DNA of 64,000 bases from Geobacter sp. (GTDB lineage: Bacteria > Desulfobacterota > Desulfuromonadia > Geobacterales > Pseudopelobacteraceae), in assembly GCA_003574895.1 (NCBI GenBank), contig PJFB01000004.1, positions 1 to 64,000 on the forward strand, read 5' to 3'. The notes under the pieces were generated by a model, which saw only the letters and a program-made list of their open reading frames with translations, was not told the origin of the DNA and did not search any database. This document shows positions 36,733-46,711 of the stretch, piece after piece. Within the stretch, counting starts at the first letter, position 1; the number at the start of each line of letters is the position of its first letter. The translations under genes were made by a program, and so were the position numbers.

Positions 36733-37686
36733 ATGCCAACATTTTCATTCATCATACCGGTTAAACCGGATGGCGCTGTAAAGGCCCTCGCACCATTACA
36801 CCTGGTAAACGAACAGGAGTATCCCTTCGAGGTTCTGGTTGCCGAAGGGACAAGGCCGAGCCGCCAGCGAAACATGGCTGCAGGCAGGTCCCAGGGCGAT
36901 ATCCTGTTCTTTCTTGATGACGATTCCCTTGTTACCGCGGACTGCCTGGCTTTATGCGCGCAAGTCTTGAAGGACCCTGCCGTTGCGGTCGTTGGTGGCC
37001 CGTCACTGACACCGGACAGTGACACGCGCCTGCAACATCTATTTGCCTTTGCCCTATCTTCACCGTTTGGAGCAGGCGCCATGCGTAACCGCTACCGCGC
37101 AACCGGTCAGCCCCGTGAGACAAGCGAGCGGGAGTTGATACTGTGCAATCTGGCGATCCGCAGGGATGCTTACCTTAAAGAGGGTGGCCTGGACGAGCGC
37201 CTCTATCCCAATGAAGAAAACGAACTGTTGGACAGGATCAGCTCTTCGGGACACAAACTGGTCCATGTTCCAGCCATGGGGGTTGAGAGAAGCCAACGCC
37301 CATCTATCAGGGCTTTTACCCGGCAGATGTTCACATACGGCCGCGGCCGGGCCCAGCAGACGCTCCTGGCTGGTCTGCGTTCTCCCATGAGCCTATTGCC
37401 GCTGATGTTTGTGGCCTATCTGGCCATACTCCCCATGCTACCATCGAGCATCTGGTGGAGTATTCCCTTGATTGCCTACGTCATGGGTGATCTGATCTTC
37501 ACGGCTGCAGCAGTCATCTCTTACCGCGCTCCAACAGCCTGCTTTTTGATGTTTATCTTCCCACTCATGCACTGTACAAACGGAATCGGCCTGCTGTTCG
37601 GATTCTGCGGCGGAAAACCGGTGCCGAAGCCGGATTGTGACGTGCTGATCAGACAGATCAAGGAATTCGGCCAGACCAACTGGTAA
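36733..37686 (+). CDS. GT2-family membrane glycosyltransferase
   Basis: A 317-residue protein with a GT-A fold: FSFIIPV at the start, FFLDDDS as the metal-binding DxD and ERLYPNEENELLDRI as the catalytic-acid (ED) region. Two to three C-terminal membrane helices follow (about 220-290). The nucleotide sugar and acceptor are unknown. It is the first of three glycosyltransferase genes on the plus strand and lies right after the terminator of the beta-barrel gene, so it probably belongs to a separate surface-glycan unit. Confidence 0.8.
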   Translation: MPTFSFIIPVKPDGAVKALAPLHLVNEQEYPFEVLVAEGTRPSRQRNMAAGRSQGDILFFLDDDSLVTADCLALCAQVLKDPAVAVVGGPSLTPDSDTRLQHLFAFALSSPFGAGAMRNRYRATGQPRETSERELILCNLAIRRDAYLKEGGLDERLYPNEENELLDRISSSGHKLVHVPAMGVERSQRPSIRAFTRQMFTYGRGRAQQTLLAGLRSPMSLLPLMFVAYLAILPMLPSSIWWSIPLIAYVMGDLIFTAAAVISYRAPTACFLMFIFPLMHCTNGIGLLFGFCGGKPVPKPDCDVLIRQIKEFGQTNW

Positions 37687-37789
37687 AACCATCCAGGCAG
37701 TTCACTTTTATACAGACGATCTACCCTTTTTCCATTATAGTACGTGATTATTTTGCACGCCTAATAACACTCCCAACTCGGAGCAATAT

Positions 37790-38734
37790 GTGAATTTCAG
37801 CATTGTCGTACCGATTTACAACGAGCAGGACAATATCGACGAACTCTACCGTGCCATAACCCAGGCACTGGACAGAAATGATGCCGATTATGAGATCATC
37901 ATGGTTGACGACGGCTCCAGCGATGGATCCTTCAGTGCGCTTCAACGTATCGCAGCCCAGGATAGACGGCTCAAGGTCATCAGGCTGCGTAGAAACTTCG
38001 GCCAGACAGCAGCCATGTCAGCCGGTTTCAACGCTGCCTCAGGCGCCATCATAATCCCAATGGATGGCGACCTGCAGAATGATCCCGCCGACATCCCCCG
38101 CTTGATTGCCAAACTTGATGAAGGTTATGACGTGGTTTCGGGCTGGCGTAGAGACCGCAAGGACACCTTTGTCACCAGAAAAATCCCATCCATGCTGGCC
38201 AACGCATTGATCTCGTCCCTTACCGGCGTTCATCTCCACGATTACGGTTGCACCCTGAAGGCCTACCGCCGTGAGGTGCTGGACAGCATCAATCTGTACG
38301 GCGAACTGCATCGCTTTGTACCGGCTTTGGCTTCCCAATACGGCGCAAAAGTCGCCGAACTGCCGGTCAACCACTTCCCGCGCCTGCATGGCGTCAGCAA
38401 GTATGGCATCTCACGAACATTGCGTGTAATACTGGATCTCATGACTGTCAAGTTTCTGCTGGCCTACTCCACCAAGCCCATTCAACTATTCGGGAAATGG
38501 GGGATATATACCCTGCTGGCAGGATTCTGCAGCGGCGCCATGACCCTGTATATGAAGTTTTTCGAGCAGCTGAGCATGAATCGCAACCCCTTGTTGACCC
38601 TGACGGCCTTCCTGCTTTTCATGGGTGTTCAATTCATTGTTCTGGGACTTTTAGGCGAATTGAATACCCGCACCTACTTCGAGTCCCAAGGCAAACCCAT
38701 CTATGTCGTAAAAGACAGGATCAATATTGACTGA
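37790..38734 (+). CDS. DPM1/ArnC-type polyprenyl-phosphate glycosyltransferase
   Basis: A 314-residue GT2 enzyme. FSIVVPIYNEQDNI, MVDDGSSDGS, PMDGDLQNDP and HFPRLHGVSKYG are the motifs of enzymes moving a sugar onto dolichyl or undecaprenyl phosphate. Two C-terminal membrane helices lie near 230-255 and 265-290. The start is GTG behind GGAG. The product would feed a lipid-A, glycan or protein glycosylation pathway. The stop lies 7 bases before the next glycosyltransferase ATG, so the two are coupled. Confidence 0.88.
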   Translation: MNFSIVVPIYNEQDNIDELYRAITQALDRNDADYEIIMVDDGSSDGSFSALQRIAAQDRRLKVIRLRRNFGQTAAMSAGFNAASGAIIIPMDGDLQNDPADIPRLIAKLDEGYDVVSGWRRDRKDTFVTRKIPSMLANALISSLTGVHLHDYGCTLKAYRREVLDSINLYGELHRFVPALASQYGAKVAELPVNHFPRLHGVSKYGISRTLRVILDLMTVKFLLAYSTKPIQLFGKWGIYTLLAGFCSGAMTLYMKFFEQLSMNRNPLLTLTAFLLFMGVQFIVLGLLGELNTRTYFESQGKPIYVVKDRINID

Positions 38735-38741
38735 GGCCGGA

Positions 38742-39947
38742 ATGAGAATTCTGATGTTAGCGCCTACCCCATATTTTGCCGACCGAGGATGTCACGTCAG
38801 GATATACGAGGAAGCACGATCGCTCATGGCGGCAGGTCACAAAGTGCGTATCGTGACCTATCATCTCGGTCGGGACATGCCCGGTATCCCAGTAACCAGG
38901 ATTCCAACAATCCCGTGGTACAACAAACTCGAAGCTGGCCCCTCCTGGCACAAGATTTACCTTGATGCCCTGCTGCTCTTCAAGGCAGTGCCGCTCATAT
39001 TGGAATTCCGCCCCCACATCATCCATGCCCATCTGCACGAAGGCGCCTTTATCGGTTATATTCTAAAAAAGATGTTTCGCCTGCCCCTGATATTCGATTA
39101 CCAGGGAAGCCTGACCGGCGAATGCATAGATCACGGTTTCTTTACGGCATCATCTTTTGCTGCGCGCGTCTTCAAACGGATCGAAAACATGATCAACAAC
39201 TTTGCCGACAAGATAGTAACCAGTTCAGGGTCTGCCAATACCGAGCTCACCAACGGCTGGGGCGTACCCCCAGAAAAGGTGGCCCCAATTATCGACGGCG
39301 TTGACACGGATGTATTCCGCCCTCTTCCGCAAGATGAATGCCGCGAAAGAGCCGCAATTCCCAAAGATGTGCCAGTCGTAGCCTATCTCGGAGTCTTGAG
39401 CCGCTACCAAGGCACTGATCTGTTGCTCGATTGTATCGAAACCCTGAGAGAAATGAATGTCAGCGCGCATTTCCTGATCATGGGCTTTCCCTGCGAACAA
39501 TACCGGGCCGAAGCCGAAGCACGAGGACTCAGCGAAGCAATCACCTTTACCGGGAAAATAGACTATAAAGATGCGCCAACCATGCTCTCCGCAGCCGACA
39601 TCGCGGTAGCCCCAAAACTATCGTTGACCGAAGCAAACGGAAAACTCTTCAATTATATGGCATGCGGCCTGCCGGTCATTGCCTTTGACACACCGGTCAA
39701 TCGAGAGGTGCTGGGTGACACTGGCATCTACGCCCGTTATGCCGATTCCGGAGATATGGCCAAGATGATTGCAGCCCTGCTGTCTGATCACGAAGCAAGG
39801 AGGCAGTATTCGGTAGATATCAGGGAAAAGGCCGTTAACGAACATTCTTGGAAATCAAGATCAGAAAAACTTGTGGAGCTTTACCAGGATATTGTAAAGG
39901 CGGGGGAATTAACCAGCCATGGCAAAAATCATACAAAAAAGCATTGA
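38742..39947 (+). CDS. GT4-family glycosyltransferase
   Basis: A 401-residue GT-B enzyme. The N-terminal domain includes ADRGCHVRIYEEARSLMAAGHKV and the C-terminal domain VAYLGVLSRYQGTDLLLDC, FTGKIDYKDAP and the donor-binding APKLSLTEANGKLFNYMACG (ExxxxxxxxE variant). It likely adds a hexose during synthesis of a surface polysaccharide. The ATG at 38742 is preferred to an upstream TTG at 38727. It is coupled to the preceding GT2 gene and followed by tRNA-Gly. Confidence 0.86.
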   Translation: MRILMLAPTPYFADRGCHVRIYEEARSLMAAGHKVRIVTYHLGRDMPGIPVTRIPTIPWYNKLEAGPSWHKIYLDALLLFKAVPLILEFRPHIIHAHLHEGAFIGYILKKMFRLPLIFDYQGSLTGECIDHGFFTASSFAARVFKRIENMINNFADKIVTSSGSANTELTNGWGVPPEKVAPIIDGVDTDVFRPLPQDECRERAAIPKDVPVVAYLGVLSRYQGTDLLLDCIETLREMNVSAHFLIMGFPCEQYRAEAEARGLSEAITFTGKIDYKDAPTMLSAADIAVAPKLSLTEANGKLFNYMACGLPVIAFDTPVNREVLGDTGIYARYADSGDMAKMIAALLSDHEARRQYSVDIREKAVNEHSWKSRSEKLVELYQDIVKAGELTSHGKNHTKKH

Positions 39948-39985
39948 CATGCTAACCAGTTTTTGATATTTAACAAAGCTCACAC

Positions 39986-40060
<75 letters not shown>

Positions 40061-40068
40061 AAGAAATC

Positions 40069-40103
40069 AAGGGGTTAGCTAACAAGCTAACCCCTTTTTC
40101 TTT
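40069..40103 (+). terminator. Intrinsic terminator after tRNA-Gly
   Basis: A perfect stem with AAGGGGTTAGCT and its inverse around a 4-base loop, then TTTCTTT. It could also stop the opposing mscS transcript. Confidence 0.92.
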
Positions 40104-40218
40104 AGGCATGCTACCTTTTGTGTATCCTTTCATTCAGCAACAAAGCTCGCCAGTGACAAAACATCAATAAATACGCGCCGCCAAACATCTTCTGGCTCTA
40201 ATCCCTTCTCATGCTTCC

Positions 40219-41250
40219 TTATGTCTTCTTATCTTTGTAGTGAACCATACGAATCGGGTAGGGGATTTCTATCCCCTCATCTCGATAACGACGATGAAGC
40301 CGTTTGACAAATTCGTGTTTGACAAGATATTGGTCCACGTACTCCTTGCAGCGCAGGATCACCGTGAAATTGATGCTGAAGTCGGCGAAGGTGTGGTAGC
40401 GGATAAAAGGCTCGAATCCATGGACACCGCCCTGGACATCTAGCAACAGTTCCCGCGCCACATCGGTGGTTACCCGCTCGACCTCTTCCAATTCACTGTC
40501 ATAACTTACTCCGACCTGGACGAGCACTCCCATCTCCGTCTCGGGCAGATGATAATTGGTGACTATGGCCCCGGCGAGCTTTGAATTTGGTACCAGCACC
40601 ATATTGTTGGAAAGTGTACGGATCACCGTGTTGCGCCAGGTAATATCGGTGACGTATCCCTCTTCGCCGCCGTCAAGGCGGATATAGTTTCCCTGACGAA
40701 TCTGCCGGGTAGCAATGATGTGCAGGCCTGAGAATATATTCGATAGCGTGTCCTGCAGCGCCAGGGCCACGGCAAGGCCGCCCACTCCAAGGGCGGTCAG
40801 TATCGGCGTGATGGATATGCCGAGGAATTGCAAAATAACCAGTATGCCAACGGAAAATGCGATGACTTTGGCCAAGTTGGTGAAGATGGACGTGGAGGGA
40901 AGCACTGCTTTTCTTGCGTAGTGAGACACGAAACCGGCCGCCAACCGCATCATGAATAACGTAACCAGCAACAGGAATGCGACCAGAACCAGCTTTCCAA
41001 CAATCTCTCCGGCATGTTCATCCAGTGGAAGACGCAGGGATACCAAATAGATGCCCGCCAGGAGGCAGGAGTAAAGCGTGAGCCCCTTGAGAGAGGTAAC
41101 AATGATCTCGTCCCCCTCCCAAGAGGTATGCTGCGCCAGAGCTTCAAGACGATGCAGAATGACCCTCTCCATTACCAGGCCAATTACTACGCTCGCCATC
41201 AACAGGCCACCCACAGAAAGCGACATATTCAGCACATCAGTAGCTATCAT
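40219..41250 (-). CDS. MscS-family mechanosensitive channel
   Basis: A 343-residue small-conductance channel. Membrane helices lie near residues 10-30, 57-75, 88-108 and 130-155. The pore helix follows, with GVGGLAVALALQDTLSNIFSG, the canonical glycine/alanine-rich MscS pore motif. The beta domain GNYIRLDGGEEGYVTDITWRNTVIRTLSNN and a C-terminal cytoplasmic alpha/beta domain complete it. It releases solutes on hypo-osmotic shock, which fits its place next to the acetyl-beta-lysine osmolyte genes. Confidence 0.92.
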   Translation of the reverse strand: MIATDVLNMSLSVGGLLMASVVIGLVMERVILHRLEALAQHTSWEGDEIIVTSLKGLTLYSCLLAGIYLVSLRLPLDEHAGEIVGKLVLVAFLLLVTLFMMRLAAGFVSHYARKAVLPSTSIFTNLAKVIAFSVGILVILQFLGISITPILTALGVGGLAVALALQDTLSNIFSGLHIIATRQIRQGNYIRLDGGEEGYVTDITWRNTVIRTLSNNMVLVPNSKLAGAIVTNYHLPETEMGVLVQVGVSYDSELEEVERVTTDVARELLLDVQGGVHGFEPFIRYHTFADFSINFTVILRCKEYVDQYLVKHEFVKRLHRRYRDEGIEIPYPIRMVHYKDKKT

Positions 41251-41326
41251 GCCTTGTTACCAAAAACACTTCTCATAAGGGCCTCCTGAATGAGTGCATA
41301 GAACAGCAAAAAAGACACAGAGTTGA

Positions 41327-42163
41327 TCAGGACAGCGTCTTGTGCCACACATTCATGCTTTCCAGGCTGCCGGATATGTTGGTGTTGTTGGTGAGGGTGC
41401 CGCCAAAACGGTAACCGTTTCTGGCAAAGGTAATATTCATGCCAAACGAGTAGGCCCTGGCAATAGTGAAAAGCGATCTGATTTCTCGTGATTGCACGGC
41501 TTCTTCCAACTGCTGCAACAGGTAAAGGGCAAAGCCGTGGCCACGATATTCCGGCAGGGTGGCAAAGTCGGTCATCTCCGCCGAGCCGGAGGAGCAGTCT
41601 ATTTCCGCGGAAGACAGGGCAACGATTTTATCACCATGCCAGATGCCGAAAAAAATGGTGCCGCCAAGCATGGCGGCCCTGAGAAATCCCGCATCATGAA
41701 TCGGGAACGGGTAGGAGGCAAACACCTTGCGATAGACCTCCGCCATGCCGGCTGTGTCGCCTTCCCGGGCAATTCGTGCCGTAAAACCCTCGGGGAGCGA
41801 CACCGGGCAGCACACGGGCTCCTGCGCCTTGGAGACCACCAGAATTTCTTTTACAAGTTGTGGTTGGGGCTCTACCCTGCGGGTGGTTGTGAAGTACTTT
41901 CCCATGAAACAGGCGGCAGCGCCATCAGGGAAAAAATCGGGTATCGACGCTTCAAGTTCGTAGCCTGCGGCAACGAAACGGACCATGTTCCACCTTGGCA
42001 CCTTGGCAAAAACCTTGGAATAGCCGCGAGACGAGGCCAGCCGGTCCAGATACTCCACAAAATCGGTTGCATCATCTGGGTGGAGTTTCATCAAATAAAC
42101 CCGGTCATTAACGGGGCCATGCTGGATGATGGAGCGGCCTATGGTGTTGATTGTGTCACTCAT
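41327..42163 (-). CDS. ablB: Beta-lysine N6-acetyltransferase
   Basis: A 278-residue GNAT-type enzyme. The acetyl-CoA loop is [22 protein letters not shown] near residue 210, and the N-terminal part is specific to AblB ([18 protein letters not shown]). It acetylates beta-lysine made by AblA to N-epsilon-acetyl-beta-lysine, a compatible solute found in methanogens and some bacteria. AAAGGAG precedes the ATG, and the start overlaps the end of ablA by 8 bases, so the pair is translated together. Confidence 0.9.
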   Translation of the reverse strand: MSDTINTIGRSIIQHGPVNDRVYLMKLHPDDATDFVEYLDRLASSRGYSKVFAKVPRWNMVRFVAAGYELEASIPDFFPDGAAACFMGKYFTTTRRVEPQPQLVKEILVVSKAQEPVCCPVSLPEGFTARIAREGDTAGMAEVYRKVFASYPFPIHDAGFLRAAMLGGTIFFGIWHGDKIVALSSAEIDCSSGSAEMTDFATLPEYRGHGFALYLLQQLEEAVQSREIRSLFTIARAYSFGMNITFARNGYRFGGTLTNNTNISGSLESMNVWHKTLS

Positions 42164-43469
42164 GATTTCTCCTTTTCATACGGTCGTTGTCTTCCGGGGT
42201 AAGCGAGATGGCTTCATCGAAATCCGACAAAAGCCGTTCGATGCCAACCGCCGCATACTCCTCGGTCCCCTCCATGTTCAGTTCAAGACGACAATCGCCG
42301 CAGTTGCGGTCACAGTATATGGGCTGGTAGTTGTCCGGCTCCTGATAGGTGGTGATTACACCTTCATAGTTGCGTAGCACCACCTTGTTGGTGGCAAGGG
42401 TGATCAGGTAGTTGGGCATGACAGGAATCTTGCCGCCGCCTCCAGGCGCGTCTATCACATACGTAGGTATTGCGAAGCCGCTGGTGTGGCCGATGAGGCT
42501 TTCCATGATCTCCATCCCTTTCCCGACCGGGGTACGGAAGTGGGAAAGCCCTTCCGAGAGATCGCACTGGTAGAGGTAATATGGGCGGACCCGCTGCTCC
42601 ACCAGCCTTTGCACCAGTGTCTTGATGATCATGGGGCAATCGTTCACCCCAGCCAGGAGAACGGTCTGGTTCCCCAACGGGATGCCGGCATTGGCCAAAC
42701 GTGCCAGGGCTTCCTTGGCCGAGGTGGTGATCTCCCTTGGATGGTTGAAGTGGGTATTGAGCCAAAGCGGGTGGTGTTTTTTCAGCACACTGACCAGATC
42801 GTCGGTGATGCGGTAAGGCAGCACGACCGGCATGCGGCTGCCGATCCGAATCACCTGTACGTGTGGTATGGCGCGCAACTCGCCGAGTATCCAATCCAGA
42901 TAGTCGTCGGAGAGCATGAGCGGGTCTCCGCCCGAAAGCAACACGTCGCGGACCACCGGCGTGTTGCGGATATAATCCAGCCCCTGGGTGATTTCATCAC
43001 GCCCCGGGATTGAATCATGGTCGCCCACCTTTCTTTTCCGAGTGCAATGCCGGCAGTACATTGAGCAGATGTTGCTGATATGGAACAGCACCCGATCCGG
43101 GTAACGGTGGGTGATTCCCGGCGCCGGGCTGTCGGCATCCTCGTCCAGCGGATCGGAGTGGTCGCAGGAACTGACCTGAAGTTCTTTTGGAGATGGGAAC
43201 GACTGCCGGAACACCGGATCGTCTGCATAATTGTTCCGGTCGATCAGCGACAGGTAGTAAGGTGTTATGGAAAGGGGGAATTGCGCTATGGTCTCGTTGA
43301 TCCGTTCCTTCTCGTCGGGACTGAACGTTATCCCCAATAGCTTCTCAAAGGTGTCGATATCATGAATTGAGTGCCGCAGCTGCCAATGCCAGTCCTTCCA
43401 GTTTGAGATGCCGGTGCTACTGCCTATTTTCCTGGCGATGTTCTGCTGTTTTTTCGTGTATATCGTCAT
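42156..43469 (-). CDS. ablA: Lysine 2,3-aminomutase
   Basis: Radical-SAM/PLP enzyme of 437 residues converting L-lysine to L-beta-lysine. The [4Fe-4S]-binding CSMYCRHC is near residue 135, followed by TRKRKVGD; the PLP lysine region is [17 protein letters not shown]. The C-terminal [12 protein letters not shown] supplies zinc cysteines. The partner ablB assigns it to osmolyte synthesis rather than lysine fermentation. GAAAGGAGA lies before the ATG. The upstream TPR gene ends 88 bases before the ATG on the same strand. Confidence 0.95.
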   Translation of the reverse strand: MTIYTKKQQNIARKIGSSTGISNWKDWHWQLRHSIHDIDTFEKLLGITFSPDEKERINETIAQFPLSITPYYLSLIDRNNYADDPVFRQSFPSPKELQVSSCDHSDPLDEDADSPAPGITHRYPDRVLFHISNICSMYCRHCTRKRKVGDHDSIPGRDEITQGLDYIRNTPVVRDVLLSGGDPLMLSDDYLDWILGELRAIPHVQVIRIGSRMPVVLPYRITDDLVSVLKKHHPLWLNTHFNHPREITTSAKEALARLANAGIPLGNQTVLLAGVNDCPMIIKTLVQRLVEQRVRPYYLYQCDLSEGLSHFRTPVGKGMEIMESLIGHTSGFAIPTYVIDAPGGGGKIPVMPNYLITLATNKVVLRNYEGVITTYQEPDNYQPIYCDRNCGDCRLELNMEGTEEYAAVGIERLLSDFDEAISLTPEDNDRMKRRNHE

Positions 43470-43557
43470 TCAGTCTCCTTTCGTGGTGATTAGTCCCAAC
43501 TGGCCCCAAGGATTCGAAAACATGCCGTGTCCTTGTGCCGCGGAGTTGCTGCCCAGC

Positions 43558-45120
43558 CTATTTTCTGCGCTCCTTCTCTTTGACCGATTTGTGTTTTTTT
43601 GAGTTTTTCTTGTTGTTACGTATATTTTTGCCTTTACTCGTATTCTTCCTGTTTTTACGCGTCTTCTTTTTCGTAACTTGTTTTTTGCTCCGTTTTTTGA
43701 GAGAGCGATACTTCCTTTTATGGGCAACCGATGCCCTGGTTTGCTCAATACGCAGATTATTTAACAGCTCGCTTGTTTCAAAAAGCTTGGGGTCGGCTTT
43801 TTTGGCGGCTTCCAGGCATTCGCGAGCCTTTTCCAGATTGCCCAGTTTCAGATACACCTTTCCCAACCCCTTCAACGACTTGGCGTGATCTCTTTTCAGG
43901 GCCAATGCCTTCTGATACTCAGCAATAGAAGCATCGTACTCCCTCCTGAAATCGTACATGAGCCCCAGCCTGAAATGGCTGTTGGGGTCATCGGGAGAAA
44001 GCTCAACCCCTTCCTTGATCAGTGTAAAAAGTTCCTTGTATTTCCTGAGATTAACGTAAAGCGTGATCAGGGCATTCCGGGTTGAGACGTCGTCCTTGTC
44101 AAGCCTGAGCACAGTTTGGTACTGTTTTGCGGCTTCATTTCCCTTGCCCCTTTTCAGGTATAGTGCGGCCAGTTCCTTGTGGACTTCTATATTGTCCGGG
44201 GCCAGCTTTATGGTCTCCAGATATTCCGAGATAGAGTCCTGATATTTCTTATTCCGCTCGTAAGCCCGCGCCAGCTTGAAGTGCAGAAGGGGATTATCGC
44301 CACGCTCGGATATCAGCTCCCGGTATTCCCGGATAGCCTGGGGGAAATTCCCCCGCAAAGTATAGATATCGGCCAGATGCCTGCGCGCCTCGCCGTTTTT
44401 CCGATCCAGCCGCACCGCTTGCCGGAATTGTTCTTCTGCTTTGTCCAACTGCCCCTGTCGCTCGAACAGCACGCCCAGCGTGTAACGTATGTCGCTGCTA
44501 CTATCGTCTGCTACAAGCAGTTTTTGGTAAACCCCGGCGGCCTGCTCGTCATGTCCTGCCGCCATCTCGGCATCCGCCAGCTTTTGCAAAGTGCCCGGCT
44601 GCCCCGGACGCTCTGCAAGTGCCGCCTGATACTCCGCAATGGCCTTGTCGTATTTTCGTGCCAACAGAAATGCATCTCCCAGGCGGATGTGATCACCTGG
44701 ATCGGTCACCCTGGTTATCCCGGCCAATGCATATTCTTTATCGGCATGGGCAGTGTCTCCCATTTCCCGGTAGACCTGGGCCTTGATACTGTGCAGCTTT
44801 GCGTTGCGCCGTTGCCCGACCGGCTCGTTGGACGGCACGCCATTGACAGCCAGTGCCTGACAATATTCTGTAATGGCCTGCTCCACCTCCCCCTTCCGTT
44901 CGCGGCGCAATCCCTTAACAAATAGCCCTGGCACCCCATCCGGGCAGATACTCAGAATCAGATCCTCCTGCCTTGTCAACTCATCGCCATGAAGCTCTGG
45001 AATAGCGGATACGATTGCTTTTGCTTCGCGGCAGCCGCCAGAGATATCTCCACCCGAGGCCAAACAGCGGGTGGAGGCAGCCAATATAAGCAGCGGAAGC
45101 AAACGGGAATATATTTTCAC
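43558..45120 (-). CDS. Exported TPR protein with very basic C-terminal tail
   Basis: A 520-residue protein with a signal peptide (about 1-22) and roughly ten tetratricopeptide repeats between residues 65 and 450 (repeat pattern like YDKAIAEYQAALAERPGQP). The last about 55 residues are more than half Lys/Arg, with runs such as KKRSKKQVTKKKTRKNRK. TPRs suggest a protein scaffold; the tail suggests binding to nucleic acid, phospholipid or acidic glycan. The start is a GTG behind AAAGGAAA. It lies upstream of ablA on the same strand; a functional link is not evident. Confidence 0.75.
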   Translation of the reverse strand: MKIYSRLLPLLILAASTRCLASGGDISGGCREAKAIVSAIPELHGDELTRQEDLILSICPDGVPGLFVKGLRRERKGEVEQAITEYCQALAVNGVPSNEPVGQRRNAKLHSIKAQVYREMGDTAHADKEYALAGITRVTDPGDHIRLGDAFLLARKYDKAIAEYQAALAERPGQPGTLQKLADAEMAAGHDEQAAGVYQKLLVADDSSSDIRYTLGVLFERQGQLDKAEEQFRQAVRLDRKNGEARRHLADIYTLRGNFPQAIREYRELISERGDNPLLHFKLARAYERNKKYQDSISEYLETIKLAPDNIEVHKELAALYLKRGKGNEAAKQYQTVLRLDKDDVSTRNALITLYVNLRKYKELFTLIKEGVELSPDDPNSHFRLGLMYDFRREYDASIAEYQKALALKRDHAKSLKGLGKVYLKLGNLEKARECLEAAKKADPKLFETSELLNNLRIEQTRASVAHKRKYRSLKKRSKKQVTKKKTRKNRKNTSKGKNIRNNKKNSKKHKSVKEKERRK

Positions 45121-45815
45121 CAGATTTCCTTTGGTATTGAATTGGTTACTCCTATACCTCAGGAATAACAGAGATCGGTCGAAACCGGCTATGCCGGATA
45201 CCGGAGACTTCCGTGACGGGCTTGCGGTTTTGGAGGCAGACGAATCATCCCTCCAAGATGTTAAATGGGAGACCGGTGACTCGCCTGAAGAAGAAATTTG
45301 ATGCGGTGCTTATTGCTTCGAGGCATGAGCCGGCCGGATCATTACTGCATTGACAGCATTCGTGCAGCGGTATGATTCGTTGGCGTGTCGCGGAAGGCCA
45401 CAATTCAAGGTTGACCTTTTGGAATACATACATTATTTTGTACGCCTATTATTTGCATACAAATAATTTTATGTCAACCCCCCGACGGGGCAAATCAATG
45501 CAACCATTTGATTTTAATAGCTAAAAATAAGTAATTTATTAATATCATCTTATTTGTCAGTGTTACATGCCATTTGAACGGTGCAGATGCCGTTCGCCCG
45601 GGTTGTGGCATGGCCAGCTTAACTTGCCTCTCTGGACAGGCAAAGGTAGATCAAATATCTAATCATCAAAATCCGTTCCTGATGTCGCTCACGATGTTGA
45701 CGGATGAATTGAAGCAAGGAACGTGAATATTGATAATCTGCTTGTAATTGTGTTATTAAGAATAGTTTTCGTAATTTTTTCGAGGCGCTGACAAAGAGAA
45801 AGAGAGATCAACGAG
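45121..45815. other. 695-bp divergent intergenic region
   Basis: It separates the minus-strand TPR gene from the plus-strand marR gene. It is AT-rich in the middle, with no supported gene. It holds a perfect 8-bp inverted repeat at 45448-45467 and, just before it, a sequence almost identical to one upstream of the glycosyltransferase at 37790. No intrinsic terminator or riboswitch was recognised. Confidence 0.5.
45448..45467. repeat. Perfect inverted repeat, possible operator
   Basis: ATTATTTG-CATA-CAAATAAT, 8-bp arms with a 4-base spacer. Size and symmetry suit a dimeric regulator such as the MarR protein encoded 350 bases away, but the distance from that gene makes self-regulation uncertain. 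Confidence 0.4.
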
Positions 45816-46307
45816 ATGGAAGCTACGCCGACTTTGGTGGCGGGCATTATCGACAATATACGGCGCATGTTTCAGGTCGTAAATGAACAATCCAAAAACG
45901 CGGTACACGAAACCGGACTGACAGGGCCGCAGCTTTGGGCAATCAAAATCATAGCCGAATCAGCACCGATCAAGGTTTCGGATCTGGCTCGCAAGATGTA
46001 TCTGCACCCGGCCACAGTCGTAGGCATTATTGACAGGCTTGAATTGAGAGAGTTGGTGGAGCGGACCAGGTCCACCAAAGACAGGCGTGTCGTTGAAGTT
46101 GCGCTTACGTTACAAGGACGCGAAAAAGTAAGTCAGTCGCCGGAGGTAGCCCAAGGCTTACTGGTAAACGGCCTTGAAGCACTCCCATATGACAAATTGA
46201 TTAACATTTCAGAGGGACTGGAACTGTTGGTCAAGATTTGGGGGGTCCACGAGATCCCTCCGCAATTGATCTTGTCTCCCGAAGTGAATCTTCCGGAAAA
46301 GGAGTGA
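45816..46307 (+). CDS. MarR-family transcriptional regulator
   Basis: A 163-residue winged-helix dimeric regulator. The DNA-binding region is about residues 45-105, with IKVSDLARKMYLHPATVVGIIDRLELRELVERTRSTKDRRVVEVALT containing the recognition helix and the wing (DRRV). Its ligand is unknown. No partner enzyme or efflux gene is adjacent. A clear terminator follows, so it is not co-transcribed with the chemosensory genes. Confidence 0.88.
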   Translation: MEATPTLVAGIIDNIRRMFQVVNEQSKNAVHETGLTGPQLWAIKIIAESAPIKVSDLARKMYLHPATVVGIIDRLELRELVERTRSTKDRRVVEVALTLQGREKVSQSPEVAQGLLVNGLEALPYDKLINISEGLELLVKIWGVHEIPPQLILSPEVNLPEKE

Positions 46308-46368
46308 AGTCGTTCCACCCCTAGCCTGAAATAGCCTCACTACCCTGACCATATGACCGCCCATTGAC

Positions 46369-46402
46369 AAACCCCGCCTTTTCAAGCGGGGTTTGTTGTT
46401 TT
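46369..46402 (+). terminator. Intrinsic terminator after marR
   Basis: AAACCCCGC and its inverse GCGGGGTTT around an 8-base loop, followed by GTTGTTTTT. From here to the STAS gene at 46712 the only other feature seen is the sigma-54 site at 46641-46656. Confidence 0.88.
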
Positions 46403-46640
46403 TGAGATCAATGGCTGTCATCCTTGGGTCAAGTCTTTTCTATCGGTATCCATCCCCAGTCCGTAAAACCATTGCGACATTTGTTGCACCAGCAACATTG
46501 TTTCCAACTCATAACGCCCTGTAATCACGCCACTTATCCAAACACTACACCACTTAATGAAAACAATGTTGCAGGGCCACCCGCCAAAACAACCACACAT
46601 AACATACTGTTATTTATGAGTATTTTGCCGGAGCCAGATA

Positions 46641-46656
46641 TGGCACCATATCTGCA
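46641..46656 (+). promoter_or_regulatory. Sigma-54 promoter of the chemosensory cluster
   Basis: TGGCACCATATCTGCA carries the full -24 box TGGCAC and a -12 CTGCA with exact GG-N10-GC spacing. Transcription would start near 46668, about 45 bases before the STAS gene. Confidence 0.7.
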
Positions 46657-46711
46657 ATCCACTGGATACAAGCTCGCACATCGCATCAAGTTAAACGTAA
46701 TGGGAGGGACT

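Noticed and set aside
45071-45301. Plus-strand 76-residue open frame
   Set aside because: It overlaps the start of the TPR gene in antisense, and no ribosome site or homology was recognised.
46424-46711. N-terminal extension of the STAS gene
   Set aside because: The region holds the sigma-54 promoter, and the ATG at 46712 has a strong ribosome site.
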